Shown: piece after piece, positions 16,158 to 23,402 of the stretch
Position numbering within the stretch: the stretch's first letter is position 1
Layout: each line of letters starts with the position of its first letter
Source of the DNA: Lachnospiraceae bacterium UBA1760
GTDB taxonomy: Bacteria > Bacillota > Clostridia > Lachnospirales > Lachnospiraceae
Reading direction: 5' to 3'
Assembly (NCBI GenBank): GCA_002314775.1
Contig: DCHE01000066.1
Location: 54,085-87,246 of the forward strand
DNA length: 33,162 nt
Made by a program: the position numbers and the translations under genes
The notes under the pieces: generated by a model
The model's database searches: none
The model's input: the letters and a program-made list of their open reading frames with translations, nothing else
Told to the model about the DNA's origin: nothing

Positions 16158-17891
16158 ATGTCAGATTTTAGTAATGTACTCAACGATTACATAGAGCTTG
16201 CCAGAACTACAGGCACGGAGCTTTCAAATGAATCCGGTATATCAGAGGCAACAATCAGCCGTTACAGAAAGGGACAGCGAGTTCCTGAAAAGCATGGAGA
16301 CATAATAACAAGTCTCACCACCGCAATAGTTAAAATATCTGAGAGAAATCAGGTACCCCTTTTATTTGACGAGATATACAGAAGCCTTAATGAACCCCTA
16401 ACTGATGTTTCAAGCTATTCCGATTTAGGCAGCCATCTTAGTACACTTTTGCTTGAGCTTCAGGTTAACACCTCAGAGTTCGCCAAGGCTCTTAATTATG
16501 ATACCTCTTACATTTCCAGAATCAGAAATGGCAAGCGTATGCCATCTGATCCGATTGGCTTCATAGATAAAACCTGCGATTTCATACTTAACAAATATAC
16601 CGAGGAGGAGGAGCTCCTTAACATTGCAGCGATAATTGGCTGCAATAAGCAGGCAATAAACGACAGACATTCAATGCTTCAGGAGCTTCACAAATGGTTT
16701 GGTTCAGAGCTTCTTGAGGAGCACAATTCTCTTGATGGCTTCCTTAAAAACCTTGATTCCTTTGACCTTGATGACTATATCAAGTCCATCAAGTTTGATG
16801 AATTAAAGGTTCCTCATGTGCCATTTCAGCTTCCGACTCAAAAGGCCTACTACGGCTTAGACGAGATGAAGCAAGGTGAACTTGACTTCTTCAAAAGCAC
16901 TGTTTTATCAAAGTCAAAGGCTCCGGTTTTCATGTGCAGTGATATGCCTATGGAGGATATGGCTGAGGATATTGAATTTGGAAAGAAATGGATGTATGCC
17001 ATAGCGATGACCATCAAGAAGGGTCATAGAATTAATATAATCCACAATATTAACAGACCGTTCAAGGAGATGATGCTCGGTCTTGAAAGCTGGATTCCAA
17101 TCTATATGACAGGTAAGGTATCTCCTTACTACTTTAAGCACATAGACAATTCAGTTTATCACCACCTAAACTATGTTTCTGGCTACTCTGCCCTATGTGG
17201 TGAATGTATAAATGGCTTTCATCCAAGCGGAAGATATTATCTCACAAACAACAAGGAGGAGCTTAAATACTGGACAAAGTACGCGGAAAACCTTCTAAGC
17301 AAGGCATCTCCTCTTATGAATATTTATCTCAAGGAGAAGTCTGCCTCCTTTGACAGGGCCTATCAGATTCTCTCCCACAAAAAGGGTGCAAGAAGACATA
17401 TTCTCTCTAGTCTTCCACTTTACACAATCTCGGATGATTTACTGATACGTATCCTTGATGGAAATGGAATCCTAGTCAAGGATAGAAAACAGATTATTGA
17501 ATTTGTACAACACGAAAGGGAAACCACTATAGAGCTTCTCGCTAATTCAAACATCTCCGACGAGCTTCCATTTTTCTCAAGGGAGGAATTTGCAAAGACA
17601 CCTCTGACTCTCCCTCTCTCAAAGATTTTCAATGAGAAGGAGATAGTGTACACCTACGAGGAGTATTTAGAGCACAAGGAGCTCTGTGAGGAATTTGCAG
17701 ACACCTATGAGTATTATTTTGCAAGCTTTAACAGAAACCAGGCCTTTAAGAATATTAATATTGAAATCATGAAAAATGGTTACGTTTTAATCTCAAAGGG
17801 CAATCACCCAAGCATTCATTTTGTTATTACTCATCCAAAGATGGTTAACGCCTTCTGGAGCTTCACCGTTCCAGTGGTTGATGAACAGTAG
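16158..17891 (+). CDS. Protein with two helix-turn-helix segments, unknown effector region
   Basis: A 577-aa protein not assigned to a named family. Two XRE/Cro-like helix-turn-helix segments are visible: TELSNESGISEATISRYRKG at about 20-39, and SEFAKALNYDTSYISRIRNG at about 106-125, both followed by the basic KRMP/QRVP type of end. The remaining 400 residues look like a cytoplasmic sensor or enzyme domain (KKGHRINIIHNINRPFKEMM, YHHLNYVSGYSALCGE), with no membrane helix; I cannot name it. The start has GGAGG and AAAGGAG just upstream. It is monocistronic, divergent from the secreted protein gene, and ends at a strong terminator. A transcription regulator is likely, but the target is unknown. 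Confidence 0.8.
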   Translation: MSDFSNVLNDYIELARTTGTELSNESGISEATISRYRKGQRVPEKHGDIITSLTTAIVKISERNQVPLLFDEIYRSLNEPLTDVSSYSDLGSHLSTLLLELQVNTSEFAKALNYDTSYISRIRNGKRMPSDPIGFIDKTCDFILNKYTEEEELLNIAAIIGCNKQAINDRHSMLQELHKWFGSELLEEHNSLDGFLKNLDSFDLDDYIKSIKFDELKVPHVPFQLPTQKAYYGLDEMKQGELDFFKSTVLSKSKAPVFMCSDMPMEDMAEDIEFGKKWMYAIAMTIKKGHRINIIHNINRPFKEMMLGLESWIPIYMTGKVSPYYFKHIDNSVYHHLNYVSGYSALCGECINGFHPSGRYYLTNNKEELKYWTKYAENLLSKASPLMNIYLKEKSASFDRAYQILSHKKGARRHILSSLPLYTISDDLLIRILDGNGILVKDRKQIIEFVQHERETTIELLANSNISDELPFFSREEFAKTPLTLPLSKIFNEKEIVYTYEEYLEHKELCEEFADTYEYYFASFNRNQAFKNINIEIMKNGYVLISKGNHPSIHFVITHPKMVNAFWSFTVPVVDEQ

Positions 17892-17904
17892 AAATTAAAA
17901 AGCA

Positions 17905-17949
17905 CCGGCCAGAAGGTCAGTTGGTAAACTGACTTTTGGCCGGCTTTTT
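17905..17949. terminator. Terminator between convergent genes
   Basis: CCGGCCAGAAGGTCAGTT (17905-17922) pairs with AACTGACTTTTGGCCGG (17927-17943), with a GGTA loop, followed by CTTTTT at 17944-17949. A-rich sequence on the left side (AAAAAG) allows use from the minus strand too, so it can end both the HTH gene and the PurA-like gene. Confidence 0.88.
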
Positions 17950-18014
17950 ATTATCTATTATTTGTCAATATTTAGATCTATACTAATCCTGGCTCTTATC
18001 CCAGGTCTCTCGCA

Positions 18015-19280
18015 CTAGCTTTCCGTATATTTCTCTACTATTTCAAAGCCCTCAAACTGATTTCTTACATCGTTCATATCGAGAGCATACTCATTTAAGT
18101 GAGTAACTGCAAGGCATCTAATAACACTTACCTTCTCCCCGATCAGCGGAAGTGTATCCTCAATATCATTAAGGTCTCTCTTCACTCTTTCAAATAGTGC
18201 ATTTACCTCAAGTCTACCATACCTTAGTGTATCCTGAAATGGATTAGGGACATTTGTCATGTCATACATGTCCTTGTTAATCTCCTCCTTTGGGCATTCC
18301 TCATCAAATCTTCCTGCTCCGTGACGGGTCATGTAGCTTCTTGTCACATAACACACCTTGATATTCCTTAGCGAAGCTTCCTCCTCCCCACCTATATTCC
18401 TCGTCTGATATCTGTCAATTATTTCAGCTGGATTCTTCACTCCTGTATTGCTAGGTGTGAGAAATGGCATATATTCTACATTATTCTGATCAAGAAGAAG
18501 TCCCTGTGCTGCCTCAAACACTACCCCCTCATAGCCCTTAAGCACTCTCTCATCTGTCACATTTACTCGCTGGAGCATAAGCTTTAAATCATCGTAAAAG
18601 GCTTCTATTATGTCGGTTACCTCTGCCTCCATATCCTCTATAATCTCCTGCCACCTTATATCGAGCTTATCCTTTTTAATCTCGAGGAACCTGAGTCTAT
18701 ATCTTATGTAATCTGGCAGGGTCTTAAACATCTCCATGAAATTACCCTTTGTAATTCCCTCTATCATATCCTTCACCTTAATTCTAAGGCAGGGCACTTC
18801 CGTCTTTTCGACAATTCTCTCCTCATGCTTTGGACCAAACTTAGCATTTCTAAAAAGTGTTTCAAAGATTCCAAATCCACAGCTTCCATGCTTTTTCTTT
18901 CCTCTTACCTCCTCAATAAGCTGATTTATCATCATATCGGTCGGGAGTGTCACAAGACACTCCTCGTCGATATAGGTTCTGGTACATACACCCTTAGAGA
19001 GAAGCTCCTCATATTCCTTGTTGAATATTATAGGGTTTACGATAAAGTACCTTGAAAGATATGTATCTGCACCGTTTAAGGCTCCTGACCCAAAATGATG
19101 AAATACGTGCCTTCTGCCTCTGCCATCTACTACTGTATGACCCTTCTGGCTTCCTCCGTTTGTGCAGGCAACAAGACAGCGGCCGTATTTTTCCATAAAT
19201 TCTCTTGCAAATACATCTGTCATGAGGCCCTTTCCCTCATCTCCAAAATTTGCACCGATTACTATTCTTGCTTCCTGCAT
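18015..19280 (-). CDS. Divergent adenylosuccinate synthetase paralogue (PurA-like)
   Basis: A 421-aa member of the adenylosuccinate synthetase fold; classical PurA joins IMP and aspartate with GTP. The loop VIGANFGDEGKG keeps the catalytic Asp14 and phosphate-binding residues, GGSQKGHTVV keeps His48, and RSYMTRHGAG and PSNTGVKNP match the Arg and SNTTAGG-like regions. It departs from housekeeping PurA at the IMP-site loops: GSQKGHT for GxNAGHT, and GSCGFGIFETLFRN for GTTGRGIGPAYxDK. This suggests another nucleotide or acceptor substrate. AAGGAGG gives the start. It follows the VWA gene after 13 bp, in one operon whose promoter carries a 19-bp palindrome. It is probably not the purine-pathway enzyme, but this cannot be excluded. 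Confidence 0.85.
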   Translation of the reverse strand: MQEARIVIGANFGDEGKGLMTDVFAREFMEKYGRCLVACTNGGSQKGHTVVDGRGRRHVFHHFGSGALNGADTYLSRYFIVNPIIFNKEYEELLSKGVCTRTYIDEECLVTLPTDMMINQLIEEVRGKKKHGSCGFGIFETLFRNAKFGPKHEERIVEKTEVPCLRIKVKDMIEGITKGNFMEMFKTLPDYIRYRLRFLEIKKDKLDIRWQEIIEDMEAEVTDIIEAFYDDLKLMLQRVNVTDERVLKGYEGVVFEAAQGLLLDQNNVEYMPFLTPSNTGVKNPAEIIDRYQTRNIGGEEEASLRNIKVCYVTRSYMTRHGAGRFDEECPKEEINKDMYDMTNVPNPFQDTLRYGRLEVNALFERVKRDLNDIEDTLPLIGEKVSVIRCLAVTHLNEYALDMNDVRNQFEGFEIVEKYTES

Positions 19281-19293
19281 AGTATTTACCTCC

Positions 19294-20214
19294 TTAAAAT
19301 TCTACAAGTCCTCTCTTTCCCTTCGCGAGTTTAAGGTTCTTTATTGCATCACTTACAACAAGTGCTGTCTGCTTGTCCCAGGTTCTTGTAACCTCAGCAG
19401 CGGCCTTTCCATTTTCAAGCTCGAGGATTGAAACGATGATCTCTGGAATCTTTGTGCAGTCTGTAACTCTGACTGCGTTCTGACCCATAAGCTCCTGCCA
19501 CTTGTCAGTCACTGCATCTCCTCTTCCATATCTCATTCCGCTTCCCTCTTCAATTAAAAGGTGATACACTACGTACTGCTTTGACACTTCATTCAAAAGC
19601 TCCTCCGCAGATAAATCCGCCTCGACTTTGTCGCCTACAAACTCCTTAATCTTCGCCTTTGGAAGTGTATCAAGGTACTTCTCATCGCCCATTGTGAAGA
19701 GATAGCCCTTCTTTCTTCTCTTCGTATATGCATCTGTCTTTGTCTTTCTCGCTGCAAAGTACCATGGAAGAGTGTATGACTCTCCGTCATTTCCACCGCC
19801 GCCTCTCTCGAAGTAGATGTCATTTAACTGCTCTGCAATTCTTATGTCTGACTCAAACTGGGTTACCTGAAGCGGTTTTCTGTCGCAGTAAACGTCTCCG
19901 AAGGCCATAGCCATAATCTGTGGATCCTTAACAGGCTTTCTCTTGTAAATCTCCTCGATTAATACATTTAACTTCTGTGAAATTGTTGTAAGCACTGAGC
20001 TCATTGAGCCTGTTACATCAAGCCCAAGGATAATTGGTGTTGAATCCGGGTGTTCCTTTGAATCACATGACTCTCTCACCTTGATGTTAAGCGGATCAAA
20101 TTCCTTCTTAATTGTTGATCTTGTGTAGTAATCTCTTGCAGTTGAAGTGGCTGTGTAGCCCTTGCTACTTCTATAGCTGCTCCAGTCTGTTGCTGTAAAA
20201 TATCCTGATCCCAT
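19294..20214 (-). CDS. VWA-domain protein with MIDAS motif
   Basis: A 306-aa cytoplasmic protein with a von Willebrand factor A-like domain. LGLDVTGSMS at 64-72 is the metal-ion-dependent adhesion motif (DxTxS with Asp66, Thr68 and Ser70), and RGGGGNDGESY at 137-147 and YLFTMGDEKY supply further conserved VWA positions. The amino end (MGSGYFTATDWSSYRSSKGY) is Ser/Tyr/Gly-rich and probably flexible. VWA proteins usually act as metal-dependent scaffolds with ATPases, kinases or chaperones; here the neighbours are a J-domain/pseudokinase protein and a PurA-like enzyme. The start has AAGGAGG. The operator-like palindrome at 20275-20293 lies 60 bp upstream, so the VWA-PurA pair has its own promoter region. 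Confidence 0.85.
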   Translation of the reverse strand: MGSGYFTATDWSSYRSSKGYTATSTARDYYTRSTIKKEFDPLNIKVRESCDSKEHPDSTPIILGLDVTGSMSSVLTTISQKLNVLIEEIYKRKPVKDPQIMAMAFGDVYCDRKPLQVTQFESDIRIAEQLNDIYFERGGGGNDGESYTLPWYFAARKTKTDAYTKRRKKGYLFTMGDEKYLDTLPKAKIKEFVGDKVEADLSAEELLNEVSKQYVVYHLLIEEGSGMRYGRGDAVTDKWQELMGQNAVRVTDCTKIPEIIVSILELENGKAAAEVTRTWDKQTALVVSDAIKNLKLAKGKRGLVEF

Positions 20215-20274
20215 ATCTTTGTCCTCCTTAATTTAACTATTTATTGGTTAATAATTATCTGTCTTATGTATTTT

Positions 20275-20293
20275 TAGTAGCATTTTGCTACTA
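20275..20293. promoter_or_regulatory. 19-bp palindrome, candidate operator of VWA-PurA pair
   Basis: TAGTAGCA-TTT-TGCTACTA is a perfect palindrome with a 3-base centre. It has the same layout as the site at 21539-21557, differing only at the Y/R base of each arm. There is no T-tract in either direction. The likely binder is the Nudix-winged-helix regulator encoded at 21624-22262. Confidence 0.75.
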
Positions 20294-20339
20294 TCTAAGA
20301 TGTACTAATAAGTATAGATATTTCGCTTGTATGAATTTC

Positions 20340-21416
20340 CTACCCCGGATAGTTCATCGGTATAAATTCGCGTCTTCCGTAGGCTCTTGATAAAGCCCTG
20401 TCCCACTTATCGAATTCCTCGAAGGAGCTTACTCCTGCTCCATCTGTCACAAATTCAAGGATTGCTTCAGGCACCTTCTTATTACTCTTAATCGTTACTA
20501 CATTTTTATCTCCAAGTAATGTCCGACCAATCAGCTTTATCGATTCTAGGTCTGTGCCAATTCCAGCCTTCTTTTTTGATTTTATCTTAGGTGGCATCAC
20601 CTCGAAAATCTCAGTTGTTGTTCCTATCAGATTTTCATCAATTTCTACCATATAGAAAAATGCTCCGTAATAGGATATTGAGTGATCCTTTGGATTTATG
20701 AAAAGACTGTTTACATCCATTCCATTTGAGGATAGATTATTTGCTTCAAGGAAGCAGGCCATATTGCAGAGTCTGCTGATTATCCAGGCTACATGCCTTG
20801 CCTCTAGGCTTCCTCCAAAGTGGCTGACCACCTTATTTAGTGGATACTCATCTATAGTTTTCTCAACAATTATCACGTAATTATCATATACATCCTTAAA
20901 GCTTGTGTAGATTCTTGGAATTGCGAACCTGAAGTTCTTCTCCATATCTCTGTTTTTAAACCTTATACCCTCTGCTCTTTCGATGTAGTTTTTATAGTAC
21001 TTCTCCTTGTCCGAAGCCAGTACGTAAATGACCTTGTTCTTAGTTGTATACATATGTCCAAGCTCAAAGGCCATATCGTAATCATATCTTATCTGGTACG
21101 TTTTTCCTGCATCACTCCTTATCTCTATTAATCCTTCCTTTTCCCAGACACCCTTTTGAAGCATCGTAATCGCCATGTCGTAAAGCTCCTTGACCCTGGT
21201 AAATACCTCCTGCTTTTCGATTCTCTCACCAGTAGCTTCGGACTCTATATAGTCGTCTCCTGTATCTGGGTGAAAGCTCTTACTCAGCTCTCTGAGTTTT
21301 TGCTTTACCTTAACCTCGTCCTTCTCAAATAAATCTCCTGGCGATTTCATCTCAAGAATTTTAAGTGCCAGTGTGTAAAGATCCTCTGCCCTTGCAGCTT
21401 CATATTCTATTCCCAG
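20340..21416 (-). CDS. J-domain protein fused to a pseudokinase-like domain
   Basis: The amino end contains a J-domain with HPD: KLRELSKSFHPDTGDD. The rest resembles a protein kinase fold: FKDVYDNYVIIVEKTIDEYP recalls the hinge, and TDLESIKLIGRTLLGD the post-activation helix. At the catalytic loop the sequence is NLSSNGMDVNSLFI, and SYYG stands where DFG is expected, so the HRD and DFG aspartates appear lost. The first ATG (21350) has no ribosome site and would cut off helix I of the J-domain. In-frame coding sequence continues upstream to a perfect AGGAGG at 21425-21430, with CTG at 21416 (8-base spacing) or ATT at 21422 as start; CTG is given here. With it, the product is about 358 aa. The gene sits between the Nudix regulator and the VWA gene. 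Confidence 0.78.
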   Translation of the reverse strand: MGIEYEAARAEDLYTLALKILEMKSPGDLFEKDEVKVKQKLRELSKSFHPDTGDDYIESEATGERIEKQEVFTRVKELYDMAITMLQKGVWEKEGLIEIRSDAGKTYQIRYDYDMAFELGHMYTTKNKVIYVLASDKEKYYKNYIERAEGIRFKNRDMEKNFRFAIPRIYTSFKDVYDNYVIIVEKTIDEYPLNKVVSHFGGSLEARHVAWIISRLCNMACFLEANNLSSNGMDVNSLFINPKDHSISYYGAFFYMVEIDENLIGTTTEIFEVMPPKIKSKKKAGIGTDLESIKLIGRTLLGDKNVVTIKSNKKVPEAILEFVTDGAGVSSFEEFDKWDRALSRAYGRREFIPMNYPG

Positions 21417-21538
21417 GTTAATCGCCTCCTTCTACGTTTTATCAGCTAATTGACTGCCTTATCAGGCTTGTTTTTTTAGCTTCTGTGTATGTTACTATTT
21501 CTATGAAATGACTTAGTAGTTATTTCATACTTAGATAA

Positions 21539-21557
21539 TAGTAGTATTTTACTACTA
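21539..21557. promoter_or_regulatory. 19-bp palindrome, candidate operator of J-domain gene
   Basis: TAGTAGTA-TTT-TACTACTA, a perfect palindrome with one more matched base on each side (21538-21558). It lies about 110 bp upstream of the J-domain gene's ribosome site and just after the terminator of the Nudix gene. It shares the consensus TAGTAGYA-TTT-TRCTACTA with 20275-20293. Confidence 0.75.
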
Positions 21558-21573
21558 TGTCAAGTACTTTTTT

Positions 21574-21612
21574 AAAAAAAATTTAGCGGGACAGTTTTCA
21601 CTATCCCGCTAA
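21574..21612 (-). terminator. Terminator of the Nudix regulator gene
   Basis: TTAGCGGGA (21583-21591) pairs with TCCCGCTAA (21604-21612). On the minus strand the stem is followed by ATTTTTTTT-like sequence (A-run at 21574-21581). It separates the regulator gene from the J-domain gene, so the latter needs its own promoter. Confidence 0.88.
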
Positions 21613-21623
21613 GTATAATTCCA

Positions 21624-22262
21624 TTATTTTTTTCTATATAATTTGCTCGGCCTGCAGGCGCCCTCACGCCTTAATTCTCCAGTTTCCTCAACCTTATCTG
21701 CTATTGATTTTCTGAAGTTCGCCTTATAAAGTGGCTTTCCTAGTAGAATCTCATACACTCTCTGCAAATCCGGAAGAGTAAACTCCTCATCAAGAAGGCT
21801 AAAACCGATGTCGGTATAATCTGCCTTTCCTCTGATTCTCTCTCTTGCATACTCTGTTATCTTCTTATGGTCAAAGGCCATCTCGATTTTGTCACTGAGT
21901 ATATAATCAACATCATAGAAATTCGCGCCCTTTTCCTTCTCCTCCTGGTATTCGCTAAGCTTATTGTACGGAATAAGCGCGTAGTAGGAAACTGAAACAA
22001 CCCTGTTTCGTGGATCTCTATCTAAATCATCACCCCAGGTAAAAAGCTGCTCCATGAAAAGCTCCTCAGAAATTCCCATCTTCTCCTTTAAGCATCTTCT
22101 GGTTGCATCCGTAAGCGTCTCATCCTCAGAAACTGCAACTCCCGGAAGCGCCAGCATTCCCGAAAATGGTTCATCAAGCTTTCTCACAAGCAAAAGCTCA
22201 AGTCTGTCATTTCTTATTGTAAAAAGCAGCAAATCCACTGCGAGACTTATCTTCTCGTGCAT
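21624..22262 (-). CDS. NrtR-like Nudix-winged-helix transcription regulator
   Basis: A 212-aa protein of the Nudix-related regulator (NrtR) type. Such proteins bind ADP-ribose or related nucleotides in a Nudix fold and bind DNA through a carboxyl winged helix; known members control NAD metabolism and sugar use. The amino half has LLLFTIRNDRLELLLVRK and the Nudix position 41-64, but the box REUxEExG reads RCLKEKMG: Glu57 to Cys and Glu61 to Lys, so hydrolysis is unlikely and sensing likely. The carboxyl half has GFSLLDEEFTLPDLQRVYE and RPSKLYRKK, hallmarks of the NrtR winged helix. It has its own terminator. The two 19-bp palindromes in the adjacent genes' upstream regions are its best target candidates. 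The ribosome site (AAGGA, GGAAGG) is imperfectly spaced. Confidence 0.9.
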   Translation of the reverse strand: MHEKISLAVDLLLFTIRNDRLELLLVRKLDEPFSGMLALPGVAVSEDETLTDATRRCLKEKMGISEELFMEQLFTWGDDLDRDPRNRVVSVSYYALIPYNKLSEYQEEKEKGANFYDVDYILSDKIEMAFDHKKITEYARERIRGKADYTDIGFSLLDEEFTLPDLQRVYEILLGKPLYKANFRKSIADKVEETGELRREGACRPSKLYRKK

Positions 22263-22404
22263 AACCTTCCGTTTCCTTCTTTCCGTGTATCATCCTAAGT
22301 AAGGAGATATCCTGCTACTCTTTAATTTACCATAAAATAAATACTTTTGATACACCTTATTTTTATTTTACACGGAAGGCTTCAGCTATTCGTTCCTGCC
22401 CATC

Positions 22405-23370
22405 TTATGACCTCTCACTTACAAGTGCCTCAATCTCCTCCCTGGAAGGCATCACGCGAAGTGCGCCCTTTCTGGTTGTGATTATGGAAGCGGCTGCATT
22501 TGCAAAGGTTAGCATACTAGTAAGCTCCTCTGAGGAATATTCTCTAAGACCATTATCGAGCACAAACCTTATTACGCCTGCGAAAAATGTATCGCCGGCT
22601 CCAGTTGTCTCGATGGTATTCTTATTAAGAAATGGCTTTACTGTTACCGAATTGCTGCCACTGAAGGCCTTGCTTCCCTCAGGTCCCATTGATACCATCA
22701 TAAGCTTAATATTGGGATATTTTGCTCTAAGTACGGCTGCTGCCTCGTCATAGTCAAAGCATCCTGTCAGCCATGAAATCTCATTGTCTGAAATCTTAAG
22801 CACATCACAGTTCTCAAGTCCATAGCTAATGCAGCGTTTTGCATGGTCAAGACTGTCCCAGAGAGGCTCTCTTAAATTAGGATCGAAGGTGATTATCGCA
22901 CCACTTTCCTTCGCAAGCCTGAGAGCTTTCCTTGTAGCATCGAAGCATATATCCGATGTCATAGAAAGTGAGCCAAAATGAAATACTTTTGCATTCTCAA
23001 GCATTTCTGTGTTGATTTCATTTTCTGAAAGCATCATATCTGCTCCTGGATTTCTGTAAAACGAAAAATCTCTGTCACCATTTGGAAAGGTATGAACAAA
23101 TGCAAGAGTAGTTTTCACCACCTCATCATATACAAGTCCCTCTGTATTAATACCGACCTCGACAAGTGCATCTCTCAGCTGCCTTCCAAACATGTCATTT
23201 CCAACCTTTCCAATAAAGCCTGTACTATAGCCAAGCTTTGAGAGAAGGGAGAGCACGTTGCAAACTGCTCCTCCCGGATTTCCCTCCATTATTGGGTTCC
23301 CCTGCTGGCTGTCGCCGCAAAAGGTAAAATCTATTAAAAGCTCTCCAAGAGCAACTACATCATACTTCAT
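22405..23370 (-). CDS. scrK: Fructokinase (PfkB family)
   Basis: Phosphorylates fructose to fructose-6-phosphate with ATP, using fructose released from sucrose. The 321-aa protein has the ribokinase/PfkB plan: GELLIDFT and NPGGAVCNVLSLLSKLG near the amino end (substrate site) and TTGAGDTFFAG near residue 257 (anion hole and catalytic Asp). VVALGE and FYRNPGADMML are typical of sucrose-operon fructokinases. It begins 32 bp after the amylosucrase-like gene, so the two are co-transcribed. The ribosome site AGGGG is moderate. No terminator of note was found before the Nudix gene. Confidence 0.92.
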   Translation of the reverse strand: MKYDVVALGELLIDFTFCGDSQQGNPIMEGNPGGAVCNVLSLLSKLGYSTGFIGKVGNDMFGRQLRDALVEVGINTEGLVYDEVVKTTLAFVHTFPNGDRDFSFYRNPGADMMLSENEINTEMLENAKVFHFGSLSMTSDICFDATRKALRLAKESGAIITFDPNLREPLWDSLDHAKRCISYGLENCDVLKISDNEISWLTGCFDYDEAAAVLRAKYPNIKLMMVSMGPEGSKAFSGSNSVTVKPFLNKNTIETTGAGDTFFAGVIRFVLDNGLREYSSEELTSMLTFANAAASIITTRKGALRVMPSREEIEALVSERS

Positions 23371-23402
23371 ACGTAACCCCTATCCCTTTCGATTAATACT
23401 TC

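Noticed and set aside
18015..19280. Phage-type PurZ (diaminopurine pathway)
   Set aside because: PurZ lacks the loop aspartate, which is present here (GDEGKG), and no phage genes or other diaminopurine genes are in the window.
22281..22377. Inverted repeat TTCCGTGTA/TACACGGAA upstream of the Nudix gene
   Set aside because: Arms are 79 bases apart with no supporting structure; not convincing as hairpin or single operator.
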